DNA of 64,000 nt from Methanofollis formosanus (GTDB taxonomy: Archaea; Halobacteriota; Methanomicrobia; Methanomicrobiales; Methanofollaceae), in contig NZ_CP037968.1 of NCBI RefSeq assembly GCF_019633745.1, positions 1,246,789-1,310,788 on the forward strand, read 5' to 3'. Shown here one piece after another: positions 17,980 through 27,369 of the stretch (its first letter is position 1; each line of letters opens with the position of its first letter). The position numbers were made by a program, and so were the translations under genes. The notes under the pieces are model-generated. The model worked only from the letters and a program-made list of their open reading frames with translations. It searched no databases and was not told where the DNA came from.

Positions 17980-18214
17980 ACCTTATGATCGGTGCCGCAG
18001 GGCTAAAGTCTTGCCAGGGGGGGAGAGAGATCCGGGGATGGGCCGCCCGAACCCCGGCTGCGCCCCCCACCCGGACAGGCAGAGCACCCGAGACGACACC
18101 GGGAAAAATCCGTGCATGGCCACTGTCTTAGATCCCCCGCCCCCGTCCCCACGTCCTGTACCGTCCCCTTCTCCACAGGGGAAATGCTATCTTTTTGAAG
18201 GGCAATCTCACTTC

Positions 18215-18397
18215 ATGGACAGAGAGTTGATCGAGAAGGCCTTCGAGGAGTTCGGGATCACCACCGAGATCCGCTGCGAGCAGGCCTTCGCCATCTGCGA
18301 AAAATACGATATCGCCAAGATGGACATCGCCAGATATTGCAACCGCCACGACCCGAAGATCAAGATCCGTGCGTGCCAGCTGGGCTGCTTCAAATGA
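18215..18397 (+). CDS. Small cysteine-containing protein preceding MoeA
   Basis: 60 residues. It reads as a short helical domain with cysteines at C(EQAF), C(EKY), YC(NRHD) and the tail CQLGCF. Similar small domains ending in CQLGCF occur beside or within molybdenum/tungsten-related proteins as far as I recall; this is from memory. The stop overlaps the moeA ATG (ATGA), so the two are translated together. Possibly a cofactor-sensing or metal-binding partner. A longer in-frame extension upstream is arginine-rich and not supported. Confidence 0.65.
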   Translation: MDRELIEKAFEEFGITTEIRCEQAFAICEKYDIAKMDIARYCNRHDPKIKIRACQLGCFK

Positions 18398-19596
18398 GTC
18401 TCTTTCTTGAGGTGGTGCCGGTCGCCGAGGCGGTCGAGGTCGCCCGTTCCATCGCACCGACGGTCGGCACCGAGGAGGTCGGGCTCGAGGCCGCCCTCCA
18501 CCGCGTGCTCGCGGAGGACGTCGCGGCAGGCGGCGATCTCCCCGGTTTCGACCGTTCGGTGGTGGACGGGTACGCCGTGACCGCCGGGGACACGACCGGG
18601 GCCTCGGAGGCGCTGCCCGCGATGCTCACGCTCAAAGGGAGAGTCGAGATGGGCCAGGCCCCGCCCGGCACGGTGGAGAGCGGGACCTGCTGGTATATTC
18701 CGACCGGCGGCGTCATGCCGCCGGGCGCCGACGCCGTCGCCATGGTCGAGTACTCGGAGGTGCTGGAGGACGAGGTGCTCGTCCACCGGGCGGTGGCGCC
18801 CGGCGAGAACGTCCTTGCCCACGACGAGGACTTCGCCGCGGGTGCGGTCGTCCTTCCGGCAGGCCGGCGGCTCAACCCGCAGGACCTCGGGGTGCTCGCC
18901 TCGGCCGGCGTGACCACGGTGCCGGTGAAGAAGGATCCTCTGGTAGGGATCATCTCCACCGGGAACGAGGTGGTGCCGGCCGACGCACCCCTCGCACCGG
19001 GGCGGGTGCGGGACGCCAACTCGTACCTCTGCGCCGGGTTCGCCCGGGAGCACGGGTGCGAGGCGAAGCGCTACGGGATCGTGAAAGACGACCCCGCCAT
19101 CCTCAGGCCGCTCCTTTTGCAGGCGGTGGAGGAGTGCGACCTCGTCCTCATCTCGGGCGGGTCGTCCAAGGACGTGCGGGACATGAGCGCCGGGGTGATC
19201 GGCGAACTCGGTACGGTGCTCGTGCACGGGATCGCTCTTTCGCCGGGCAAACCGACGATCATCGGCCGGGTCGGCACGACGCCGGTCATCGGCCTGCCCG
19301 GCCATCCGGGCTCGGCCTACATCGTCCTCACCACGGTCGTCGCCCCGCTCCTCGCCCTCGCCGCCGGTGCGCCGGTGCCCGAGCGGCGGGTGCGGGTGCG
19401 CCTGGCCGCGAACATCCCCTCGGCGAAGGGCCGGGAGGACCATGTGCGGGTCAGGATCGAGGACGGCGAGGCGGTGCCGGTCTTCGGCAAGTCCGGGCTT
19501 CTCAACACCCTGGTCAGGAGCGACGGCGTCGTCGTCGTCCCGGCAAGTCGAGAAGGATTTGAAGAGGGCGACGACGTGGAGGTGGTCCTTTGGTAA
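18394..19596 (+). CDS. moeA: Molybdopterin molybdenumtransferase MoeA
   Basis: 400 residues, the usual MoeA length. Motifs: DLPGFDRSVVDGYAV (domain III/I), IPTGGVMPPGADAV, ISTGNEV, DANSYL, LISGGSSKDVRD, KPTIIG and GLPGHPGSAY of the MPT-binding domain, then a C-terminal beta barrel. It inserts molybdate (or tungstate) into adenylated molybdopterin. The cofactor is needed by formylmethanofuran dehydrogenase and formate dehydrogenase in methanogens. Its 3' end overlaps the second moeA by 7 nt. Confidence 0.94.
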   Translation: MSLFLEVVPVAEAVEVARSIAPTVGTEEVGLEAALHRVLAEDVAAGGDLPGFDRSVVDGYAVTAGDTTGASEALPAMLTLKGRVEMGQAPPGTVESGTCWYIPTGGVMPPGADAVAMVEYSEVLEDEVLVHRAVAPGENVLAHDEDFAAGAVVLPAGRRLNPQDLGVLASAGVTTVPVKKDPLVGIISTGNEVVPADAPLAPGRVRDANSYLCAGFAREHGCEAKRYGIVKDDPAILRPLLLQAVEECDLVLISGGSSKDVRDMSAGVIGELGTVLVHGIALSPGKPTIIGRVGTTPVIGLPGHPGSAYIVLTTVVAPLLALAAGAPVPERRVRVRLAANIPSAKGREDHVRVRIEDGEAVPVFGKSGLLNTLVRSDGVVVVPASREGFEEGDDVEVVLW

Positions 19597-21449
19597 GGCG
19601 CTACCTCGACCTCGTCTCCCTCGCGCGGGCGCTTGAAATTATCAAAGACGAGTGCGGCGGCCGGCCCCGGACCGAGACGGTCCCGCTCGAGGAGGCCGCC
19701 GGCCGGGTGACCGCAACCCCGATCTTCGCGCGGTTCTCGGTGCCGACCGTCCACATCTCGGCGATGGACGGGATCGCCGTGCGGAGTGCGGATACCAGGG
19801 GCGCGAGCGAGACGCGGGCGGTCACCCTGCCCGACGCCCTCCGGGTGAACACCGGCAACCTGGTTCCCAACGTTTACGACGCCGTCGTGATGATCGAGGA
19901 CGTCTGGATCGGCGAGGACGGCACCTACACCATCAGGAAACCGGCCGCACCCTGGCAGCACGTCAGGCCGGTGGGCGAGGACATCGGGGAGTCGGAGATG
20001 ATCCTCCCGTCCCTGCACACGGTCAGGCCCCACGAACTCGGGGCCCTCGCGGCCTACGGCGTGACCGAGGTGGCGGTGCTCGCCCTCCGCGCCGGGATCA
20101 TCCCGACGGGAAGCGAACTCGTGCCCCCCGGCACCAGGCCGGGGCCGGGGCAGGCGGTGGAGAGCAACTCGGTCATGGCCGCGGCCCACCTCCGGTCCCT
20201 GGGCGTGACGCCGAAGCGGTACGGGATCGTGCCCGACGAGCCCGACCTGATCAGGGCGACGATCGAGGAGGGGATCGAGGAGAACGACATCCTCATCATC
20301 TCGGCCGGGTCGTCGGCGGGGACGCGGGACTTCACCGCCTCGCTCATCGACGAACTCGGCGAGGTGCTCGTGCACGGCGTCGGGATCAAACCGGCCAAGC
20401 CGGTGATTATCGGGAAGATCCGGGGCAAACCGGTCATCGGGCTGCCGGGCTACCCACTCGCGGCCTTCACGATCCTGCGCGAGGTGATCACCCCGCTCGT
20501 CGCCGCGTACGGTTTCCCGGTCCCCGAGCCCGAGCGCGTCGAGGCGGCGCTCACCACCACGCTCCACTCGGACATCGGGACCGACGAGTTCGTCCTCCTC
20601 TCGGTGGGGCGGATCGGCGATTCCTGGGTGGCCGTCCCGCAGTCGCGGGGCGCGGGTGTCCAGATGAGTGCGGTGCGGGCGAACGCCGTCATGACCATCC
20701 CGTCCGCCAAAGAAGGGGTGGAAGCCGGCGAGACCGTCGCCGCCCGCCTCATGGTCCCGCGCCGGCAGGCACAGGAGGCGGTCCTGATCACCGGCAGCCA
20801 CGACCCGGCCCTCGACTCCCTCGCCGACCTGGTGAGGCCGCAGGGCGTGGAGGTCCACTCCACCCATGTCGGCTCGATGGGCGGACTGCTCACCCTGAAA
20901 AAACGACAATGTCACGCGGCGCCGATGCACCTGCTGGGCGCCGACGGAGAGTACAACCTCCCGTATCTGAGAAAATATATGCCCAACGACGACCTGGTCT
21001 GCGTCTGCGTGGCCGAACGCGAACAGGGACTCATCGCGCAGGAACCGGTCAGTTTCGAGGACCTCCCGCGTCTCCGGTACGCCAACCGGCAGAAGGGCTC
21101 GGGCACCAGGATCCTCCTCGACCACCTCCTCAGGGAGCAGGGGACCGACCCGCGGACCATCGCCGGATACGACCGGGAGTTCACCACCCATCTCGGCGTC
21201 GCCCTTGCCGTGAGGTCGGGGGAGGCCGAGTGCGGGATGGGCGTATACTCGGCGGCGAAGGCGCTCGGCCTGGCCTTCACGCCGGTCGCCACCGAACGCT
21301 ACGAACTGGTCCTCCGTGCCGAGATCCTGAACGACCCGCGGGTGGACGCCCTCCTCAGGGCGGTCTCCTCCGAGCGGTTCAAAGGAGTGCTCACCGCCCT
21401 CGGCGGCTACCGGGTCAGCGAGACGGGCGTGCGGCGCGAACTGCCATAA
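19590..21449 (+). CDS. MoeA paralogue fused to a periplasmic-binding-protein-like domain
   Basis: 619 residues from TTG 19590, with GGAGGTGG a few bases before. Residues 1-400 repeat the MoeA fold: SVPTVHISAMDGIAV, PTGSELV, ESNSVM, IISAGSSAGTRD, KPVIIGKIRGKPVIGLPGYP. Residues about 420-619 form a LysR-substrate/PBP-like domain (LITGSHDPALDSLAD, HSTHVGSMGGL, GTRILLDHLLREQG, ECGMGVYSAA). This fusion is known in archaea and some bacteria; the extra domain may bind molybdate, tungstate or another oxyanion. Two MoeA types may separate Mo and W insertion, which is inference. Confidence 0.9.
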   Translation: MVRRYLDLVSLARALEIIKDECGGRPRTETVPLEEAAGRVTATPIFARFSVPTVHISAMDGIAVRSADTRGASETRAVTLPDALRVNTGNLVPNVYDAVVMIEDVWIGEDGTYTIRKPAAPWQHVRPVGEDIGESEMILPSLHTVRPHELGALAAYGVTEVAVLALRAGIIPTGSELVPPGTRPGPGQAVESNSVMAAAHLRSLGVTPKRYGIVPDEPDLIRATIEEGIEENDILIISAGSSAGTRDFTASLIDELGEVLVHGVGIKPAKPVIIGKIRGKPVIGLPGYPLAAFTILREVITPLVAAYGFPVPEPERVEAALTTTLHSDIGTDEFVLLSVGRIGDSWVAVPQSRGAGVQMSAVRANAVMTIPSAKEGVEAGETVAARLMVPRRQAQEAVLITGSHDPALDSLADLVRPQGVEVHSTHVGSMGGLLTLKKRQCHAAPMHLLGADGEYNLPYLRKYMPNDDLVCVCVAEREQGLIAQEPVSFEDLPRLRYANRQKGSGTRILLDHLLREQGTDPRTIAGYDREFTTHLGVALAVRSGEAECGMGVYSAAKALGLAFTPVATERYELVLRAEILNDPRVDALLRAVSSERFKGVLTALGGYRVSETGVRRELP

Positions 21450-21861
21450 GCACCGCCTCTTCCGGGGTGAGACAGGGGACGACGCCGTCGATCTCCCAGG
21501 TCCCCACCCCGAAGACCGCTTTTTTCATCGTGAGCGCGAAGGCGATCTCGGAGAGCGTGCCGTACGCCCCGCCGACGGCGACGACGGCGTCGGCCGACCC
21601 GACGACCAGGGTGTTCCGCGCATGCCCCAGCCCGCTCCTCACCACGATATCGACGTACGGGTTCTCCCCGCTGGTCCCCGAGATGATCCCGACGGTCGTC
21701 CCGCCTCCTTCCTTCGCTCCCCGGCACGCCGCCTCCATGACGCCGCCAAGCCCTCCGCAGACGACGACGGCCCCGTTCTGTGCAAGAAGATATCCGACAG
21801 TCTCTGCGGATTCCGCCTCCTGGGACGAAGCGTTTCCGGCACCGATGACAGCGATCTGCAT
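21415..21861 (-). CDS. SLOG/TIGR00725-family nucleotide-binding protein
   Basis: 148 residues, Rossmann-like. Runs are MQIAVIGAGNAS, GGLGGVMEAACRGAKEGGG, VVVRSGLGHARN and VVAVGGAYGTLSEIAFAL; the last resembles the PGGxGTxxE loop of LOG/lysine-decarboxylase-like proteins. It probably binds a nucleotide or sugar-nucleotide; no reaction is assigned. Its 3' end overlaps the moeA-PBP gene by 35 bp, tail to tail. Confidence 0.8.
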   Translation of the reverse strand: MQIAVIGAGNASSQEAESAETVGYLLAQNGAVVVCGGLGGVMEAACRGAKEGGGTTVGIISGTSGENPYVDIVVRSGLGHARNTLVVGSADAVVAVGGAYGTLSEIAFALTMKKAVFGVGTWEIDGVVPCLTPEEAVLMAVRAARPSR

Positions 21862-21906
21862 ACCATGATCTTTGACGGCGGAGACCTAAACCCTCCCGCT
21901 GATTTT

Positions 21907-21922
21907 AGAAACTTATATATAC
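21907..21922. promoter_or_regulatory. Divergent TATA-box promoter (SLOG gene / deacetylase gene)
   Basis: ACTTATATATACT is nearly symmetric. On the plus strand it lies about 30 bp before ATG 21945, predicting a leaderless mRNA. On the minus strand it would serve the SLOG gene with a leader of about 25 nt. Confidence 0.5.
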
Positions 21923-21944
21923 TCATTCTGGTCCAGATGGGGAC

Positions 21945-22979
21945 ATGCGGGGGGAAGTCAATCTTGAACGCCGGGCTATCTCTCTTTTTTCATCCTTCCT
22001 CAGCCCCATAGGCGCGTGCGACGCGTACAGAAACCTTCGGAACACTATCGGAAGCGGAACCACCATCTACACCTTCCACCGCGTCGGCCCCCAGCGTCAC
22101 GAATGGCTCATCCCGAGCATGGAGACCGCAGAGTTCGATCGGACGGTTCAATGGCTTGCCGGAACCCATCGCGTCCTCCCCCTCCACGAGGTCGTGAACG
22201 CCCTTGCAGAGGGGCGGGAACTCCCGCAGGGGACCGCCGCGATCACCTTCGACGACGGGTACCAGGACATCTACACCCACGCCTGGCCGGTGCTCCAGAA
22301 GTACGGCGTGCCGGCCACGGTCTTCCTCACCACCGACCCCGTCGACCGCCGGGAACTCTTCTGGTTCGACCGGTTCAGGCACATCATCCATACCACCCGG
22401 AAGACGAGGGTGGAGGTGGACGGACTCGGCGAGATCCCGCTCAGGACACAGGACGAGCGGTTCAGGGCGGTCACGCTCATCGAACGGTCCGTCCTCAAGG
22501 TCGCCGACGAGGCCGGGAAACTTGCGTGCATCGATGCGATCGAGGAGGACCTCCGGGTGGAACCGCCCGAGATCGGGGACGACTACATCCTCACCTGGGA
22601 CCAGGTCCGCGAGATGGGGCAGGACAGCGTCAGTTTCGGTTCCCATACCGTCACCCATCCCCAGCTCACCCACATCCCTCTCAGGCAGGCGGCGAAGGAG
22701 GTGCGGGACTCCAAGGAACGAATCGAACGCGAGACCGGGAAAAAGATCCTCTTCCTCTCCTACCCCAACGGGGGCGCCGCCGACACCTCGGCGGCGATCG
22801 AAACCCTGGTCGGGGATGCCGGGTATCTCTCGGCCTTTTACGGGGTTCCGGGCCCGGTCAGGGCAGGGAACAACCTTTTCAGGCTCAACCGGATCTTCTC
22901 GGGCTGGGACTTCAACACCTTCAAGTTCTTCAGCTCCGGGGCGTTTGCCGACCTTGCCTGGTTCCATTTCAGACGGTGA
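21945..22979 (+). CDS. Polysaccharide deacetylase (NodB-type)
   Basis: 344 residues. The NodB homology domain spans about 45-270: TIYTFHRVG, ITFDDGYQDIYTHAWPVLQKYG (motif 1; Asp-Asp of TFDDGY), SFGSHTVTHPQLTHI (motif 2, the HxxxH metal site), and FLSYPNGG further on. No clear signal peptide; the N-terminus is only mildly hydrophobic. It would remove N-acetyl groups from a glycan or glycan precursor. Six bases separate it from the next gene, so the two form an operon. Confidence 0.88.
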   Translation: MRGEVNLERRAISLFSSFLSPIGACDAYRNLRNTIGSGTTIYTFHRVGPQRHEWLIPSMETAEFDRTVQWLAGTHRVLPLHEVVNALAEGRELPQGTAAITFDDGYQDIYTHAWPVLQKYGVPATVFLTTDPVDRRELFWFDRFRHIIHTTRKTRVEVDGLGEIPLRTQDERFRAVTLIERSVLKVADEAGKLACIDAIEEDLRVEPPEIGDDYILTWDQVREMGQDSVSFGSHTVTHPQLTHIPLRQAAKEVRDSKERIERETGKKILFLSYPNGGAADTSAAIETLVGDAGYLSAFYGVPGPVRAGNNLFRLNRIFSGWDFNTFKFFSSGAFADLAWFHFRR

Positions 22980-22985
22980 TGCATC

Positions 22986-24053
22986 ATGAAGGTTCGGAGT
23001 ATCAACACCGACGAGTATGAAGGCCTTGCGGCCTTCCTGGCAACGCAGGTCGAAGCCGACCCGGCAGATCTCTGGATGCGCCGGTTTGCGATGTGGTGGG
23101 ACGAAAACCCCGCGATGGACGAGGAGATCCCGCGAGGGTGGACGATCGAGGACGACGACCGGGAGGTGGCCGGGTTCCTCGGGAATATCCCGGTCCCCTT
23201 CTGGGTGGACGGCAAAGAGGCCCGTGCCCGCGCCGCCTCTTCCTGGTATGTCCGCTCCGAGGTGCGCGGGGTGCTCGGGCTCCAGCTCAATATCGCCTAC
23301 TCGCGCCAGAAGGACGCCGACCTCTTCATCAGGACGACCCCGAACGAACTGGTCCAGGCGATGCTCCCGCGCCTGGGTTTTAGCAGGGTTCCCTTCCCGG
23401 TCGGCGGCCGGGAGTACCTCTCGGTCCGCGACTATGGGGGGGCGGCGGCGCTGTACGGTGCGAGTCCGGGGGCCGGCGGAACAAAACGGACCCTCACCTC
23501 CATCGCTCGCGGCCCGCTCTCCGCGGTCTCTCCCCTGCTCAGGAAAAAAAACGGCGTCGCACCCGGGTCATGGGAGGTCTGCACCGGGTGCGGCGATGAG
23601 TTTGCCGCACTCTGGGAGGCGCACCGCACGCCCGGCACCGCCTCGGTGGCGCGGGACCACGAGACCCTGGAGTGGCTCTACTTCTCGGAGACCGTCGCCG
23701 ATAAACGGACGGTCGTCGCATGCCGGGACGACGAGGGGGCACTCTCCGGCTACTGCGCCTTCGACCTGCTCACCCCGTACGGCGCCGGGGTGCGGGTGCT
23801 CCTCCTCCGCGACGCCTTTCTCCCGGACGGCTCGAGCGCACGGACGGCGGTCGCCGCAGGCAAAGCCCTTGCCGAGGAGAAAAAAGCGGCCACCGTCGCC
23901 TTCTGGCCGGCCTCGCCCGAGATGGAGGAGGTGCTCAGGGCCGAGACCACCACCTCCAGACCGATCGACTACAGTTACTTCTACCGCTGGGGCAGGACGG
24001 GCCCGGCCGATCTCCACCCCTCGACCATCGACCCTGACCGCGGGACGCTGTAA
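22986..24053 (+). CDS. GNAT/FemAB-like acyltransferase, probable surface-glycan modification
   Basis: 355 residues. Two GNAT-like halves are suggested: residues 1-140 (EVAGFLGNIPVPFWVDG, SSWYVRSEVRGVLG, LGFSRVPFPVGG) and about 200-340 (HETLEWLYFSETVADKRTVV, YCAFDLL, VRVLLLRDAF). This double arrangement resembles FemAB-like N-acyltransferases found with polysaccharide export loci. It is co-transcribed with the deacetylase, so a shared glycan substrate is likely. Acetyl-CoA or aminoacyl-tRNA as donor cannot be told from the sequence. Confidence 0.65.
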   Translation: MKVRSINTDEYEGLAAFLATQVEADPADLWMRRFAMWWDENPAMDEEIPRGWTIEDDDREVAGFLGNIPVPFWVDGKEARARAASSWYVRSEVRGVLGLQLNIAYSRQKDADLFIRTTPNELVQAMLPRLGFSRVPFPVGGREYLSVRDYGGAAALYGASPGAGGTKRTLTSIARGPLSAVSPLLRKKNGVAPGSWEVCTGCGDEFAALWEAHRTPGTASVARDHETLEWLYFSETVADKRTVVACRDDEGALSGYCAFDLLTPYGAGVRVLLLRDAFLPDGSSARTAVAAGKALAEEKKAATVAFWPASPEMEEVLRAETTTSRPIDYSYFYRWGRTGPADLHPSTIDPDRGTL

Positions 24054-24084
24054 AGATTTTCACGTACGGGAGGGGCGAGCGGGA

Positions 24085-25525
24085 ACACCATATCTCGCCG
24101 CCGCTCCCCGGCTATCCTTGCGCGAGACGGCGGAAAATTTCGGTGACGGGGGGACGGCACGGTCTGATCACCACGCCGTTCCGTTATCATGACCCTGAAG
24201 ATAGAACCCGGAGAGGGGAAGGGCACGCCGCTCTTCGCCGCCCCTCGGCTATCTTCTCGCGAGACGGCAGAACAGATCCTGCGAAGTGGGACGGCACGGT
24301 CTGATCACCACGCCGTTCCGTTATCATGACCCTGAAGATAGAACCCGGACAGAAGAGTGTCGATCATTTCCAGCAGGATCACGCCGCCCTGTGCCGTCCC
24401 CGTCCTATCTCCTCGCGAGACGGCAGAACAGATCCTGCGAAGTGGGACGGCACGTTCGGATCAGCACGCTGTCCCATCGTCATGACCCCGGAGATAGAAG
24501 CCGGACGGAAGAGAGTTGATCCATTTTCGGAGGGAACTCGCGTGATGCCGTCCCCGTCCTATCTTCTCGCGAGATGACAGAACAGATCGTGCGAGAGGGG
24601 GCGGCACGGTCTGATCATCACACCGTTCTGTTGTCGCGACCCCGAAGATAGAACCCGGACGGGAGAAAGTTGATCCATTTTCGGAGGGAACACGCGTGAT
24701 GCCGTCCCCGCCCTATCTTCTCGCGAGACGGCAGAACAGATCGTACGAGAGGGGACGGCATGTTTGGATCATCACGCCGTCCTGTTGTCATGACCCCGAA
24801 GATAGAACCCGGACAGGGGAAGGGCACATCACTCTTCGCCGTCCCCGCCCTATCTTCTCGCGAGACGACAGAACAGATCTTGCTAGAGGGGACGGCACGA
24901 TCGGATCACCACGCTGTCCCCCCGTCATGACCCCGAGGATAGAACCCGAACGGGAGAAAGTTGATCCATTTTCGGAGGGAACACGCGTGATGCCGTCCCC
25001 GCCCTATCTTCTCGCGAAAGAACAGAACAGATCGTGCGAGAGGGGACGGCACGTTCTGGTCAGCACGCTGTCCCCCCGTCATGACCCCGAAGATAGAACC
25101 GGGACGGGAGAGAGCCGATCGATTCTCAGAGGGGCACACCACTCTTCGCCGTCCCCGCCCTATCTTCTCGCGAAAGAACAGATAAGATTCGGGAATGAGG
25201 GGACGGCATGTTCGGATCATCACGCCGTCCTGGTGCCATGACCCCGAAGATAGAACCCGGACAGGGGAAGGGCACGCCGCTCTTCGCCGCCCCCGCCCTA
25301 TCTTTTCGCGAGATGACAGAACAGATCGTGCGAGAGGGGGCGGCATGTTCTGGTCACCACGCCGTCCCCCCGTCATGACCCCGAGGATAGAACCCGGACG
25401 GGAGAAAGTTGATCCATTTTCGGAGGGAACACGCGTGATGCCGTCCCCCGCCCTATCTTCTCGCGAGACGGCGGAAAATTTCGGTGATGAGGGGACGGCA
25501 CGGTCTGATCAGCACGCCCGTCGTT
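24085..25525 (-). repeat. Tandem intergenic repeat array 3 (9 units, minus orientation)
   Basis: The largest array. The box CATGACCCCGAAGATAGAAC (or close) occurs near 24187, 24324, 24481, 24636, 24788, 24926, 25080, 25238 and 25374, spaced 136-158 bp. Units fall in two lengths (about 137 and 155 bp) that differ by loss of a block near CGATC. It separates the convergent GNAT gene and acyl ligase gene. Many small frames here are by-products of the repeat. Confidence 0.92.
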
Positions 25526-25570
25526 CTCGACACCCCGCCCGCACACAAAGGTGGGAAACCAGAGAGAAGA

Positions 25571-27118
25571 TCAGAGGGCGGTGCCGTCCCCCGCCCCCCC
25601 TCTCCCGCGGTTCGGTCCGATCTCCTCGTACCCGCCGACCTCCTCCCCGGCCCGGATGGCGGCGACCACCGCCTTCAGCCTGACCAGGTCCACCTTGTCG
25701 GAGGCGTTGAGGGGCATCGACTCCGCAAAGACCACGACCTTCGGAACCTTGTACGACGGGAGGGAAGACTGGCAGAGCCTCATGATCTCGTCGCGGAGCA
25801 CTCCCGACGGCGCCCCGACCGGCTGGACCACGGCGACCGCCGCCTCGCCCATCAGTTCATCGGGCACTGCGACGACCGCCGTCTCGCTCACCGCCTCCAG
25901 GGTGTTGATGAGATCTTCCACCTCCCGCGGGGTGATCCGGTGCCCCGCCGACTTGATGATGGTGTTGCCCCGCCCCTTGAAATAGACGTACCCGTCCTCG
26001 TCGACGGTCCCGAGGTCGCCGGTGTACAGCCTGCCGTTCTTCAGTTTCGCCGCGGTCGCCACCGGGTCCCTGAAGTAACCCTGCATGGGCGTCCTGCTCA
26101 GGACCGTGATCTCGCCGATCTCGCCCGGGTCCACCGGTCGGCCGTCCGGGCGGAGAACCTCCAGGGCGACGCCCGGCATCCCCCTGCCCAGCGACCCCAT
26201 CCTCTCGAGGACCAGCGCCGGGTCGAGGACCGAGATCCTGGCCGTCGCCTCGGTGGCGCCGTAGTAGATGAAGAGATCCTTCTCAGGGAAGGCGTCGGTG
26301 ATCATTCTGACGTACTTCTCCTCCAGGTACCCGCCGCCGCAGGTCATGTACCGGAGCGTCGGGAGAGCCTTCTTGAGGAACGGCGTGCGGTGGATCAGGA
26401 TCTGGTAGGTGCTCGGCACGCCGTAGATCCCGGTGCAGCCATAGTTCTCGATCTCGGAGATGACGGTCCCGAGGAAGATCGCGGTGTGCAGGACCACGCT
26501 CCCGCCGACCCGGAGATGGGTGTGGAGGACCGAGACCCCGTAGCAGTAGGTGAAGGGCAGGACCGCACACGCCCGGTCTTCTTCGGTGAGGCGCATCACC
26601 TCCAGGATCGCTTCAGAGTTGGTCACCAGGTTCCAGTGGGAGATCATCACCCCCTTCTTCTCCCCGGTGCTCCCCGAGGTGAAGAGGATCTGCGCCGTCT
26701 CGTCGTCCGCCGTCTCGACCACCCACTCCTCGTCGGTCACCGGGAGTGCGGCACAGTCGGCCTCCGAGAAAAGCGGCCACCCGTCCCGGACCTTGGGGCG
26801 GTACTTCTCCTGGACGCAGCAACACGCGAACTCGCAGAGGTCGCCGATCTTTTCGAGTTGATCTTTTGCGACCCTCGTCTCGACGAGCACCGCCGTGTTC
26901 CCGCTCTTCATCGCGGCGAGGTAGCAGAGGGAGAAGTAGAGACTGTTCTCCGCGAGGACCAGGATCCGTTTCCCCCTCCCGCAGGTCTGCCCGAAGTGGC
27001 GGGCCAGGGCGTTCACCTTCCTGAAGAGGTCGCGGTGGGTGATCGTCTCCGTCGGCCCGGCGATGAAGAGGGCGTCGCGCTCCCGGCTCTTCTCCAGGAG
27101 ATAGTCGACGAAGTTCAT
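25571..27118 (-). CDS. Acyl-AMP ligase (acyl-CoA/acyl-ACP synthetase family)
   Basis: 515 residues from ATG 27118, which overlaps the acp stop by four bases. Adenylate-forming motifs in order: ILFTSGSTGEKKGVM (P-loop), YGVPSTYQ, YYGATEATARI, YTGDLGTVDEDGYVYFKGRGNTIIKSAGHRI (ends before 20 residues if split: YTGDLG and KGRGNTIIKSAGHRI), and a C-terminal lysine in NASDKVDL. It activates a carboxylic acid as acyl-AMP and loads CoA or, given the neighbouring ACP, the carrier protein. It resembles ligases of bacterial exopolysaccharide/exosortase loci. Chain specificity unknown. Confidence 0.88.
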   Translation of the reverse strand: MNFVDYLLEKSRERDALFIAGPTETITHRDLFRKVNALARHFGQTCGRGKRILVLAENSLYFSLCYLAAMKSGNTAVLVETRVAKDQLEKIGDLCEFACCCVQEKYRPKVRDGWPLFSEADCAALPVTDEEWVVETADDETAQILFTSGSTGEKKGVMISHWNLVTNSEAILEVMRLTEEDRACAVLPFTYCYGVSVLHTHLRVGGSVVLHTAIFLGTVISEIENYGCTGIYGVPSTYQILIHRTPFLKKALPTLRYMTCGGGYLEEKYVRMITDAFPEKDLFIYYGATEATARISVLDPALVLERMGSLGRGMPGVALEVLRPDGRPVDPGEIGEITVLSRTPMQGYFRDPVATAAKLKNGRLYTGDLGTVDEDGYVYFKGRGNTIIKSAGHRITPREVEDLINTLEAVSETAVVAVPDELMGEAAVAVVQPVGAPSGVLRDEIMRLCQSSLPSYKVPKVVVFAESMPLNASDKVDLVRLKAVVAAIRAGEEVGGYEEIGPNRGRGGAGDGTAL

Positions 27119-27369
27119 TCCTCTCCCTCCTCGAGGTGGGAGAAGACGACCGCTTTGACCCTGCCGAAGTCCTCCATCTCCACGATCTCCTCCATCTCCA
27201 GGGTGATCCCGAAGGCCTCCTCCAGGGCCGCCACCAGTTCGAGGTGCTTGAGCGAGTCCCAGAGTTCGTGCGAGTTGTAACCGATATCGTCGGAGAGGTC
27301 CGATTCCCGTACACCGATCACGTCGCAGAATATCTTCTCTATCCTCTGTTGTTGTGGTCCCTTCTCCAT
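27115..27369 (-). CDS. acpP: Acyl carrier protein
   Basis: 84 residues, acidic, four-helix ACP pattern. The phosphopantetheine serine lies in LWDSLKHLEL (about residue 39), and ITLEMEEIVEMEDFGRV is the usual helix III/IV region. Predicted substrate of the holo-ACP synthase encoded just upstream (31-nt overlap) and acceptor for the acyl ligase (4-nt overlap). Archaeal lipids are isoprenoid ethers, so an ACP is not expected for membrane synthesis and a specialised acylation is more likely. Confidence 0.88.
   Translation of the reverse strand: MEKGPQQQRIEKIFCDVIGVRESDLSDDIGYNSHELWDSLKHLELVAALEEAFGITLEMEEIVEMEDFGRVKAVVFSHLEEGEE

Noticed and set aside
17834-18397. 187-residue version of the small Cys protein before moeA
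   Set aside because: The first 127 residues are Arg/Pro-rich and overlap dtdA antisense; ATG 18215 gives the compact domain.
19652-21868. 738-codon plus-strand frame over the moeA-PBP gene
   Set aside because: Arg/Gly/Pro-rich alternative frame; the overlapping frame carries all MoeA motifs.
24696-25241. Open frames inside the repeat arrays (also 3910-4425, 10500-11384 tail, 52486-52833)
   Set aside because: They repeat the same peptide text (for example MTPEIEPGR) once per DNA unit, have no binding sites and follow the non-coding repeat.
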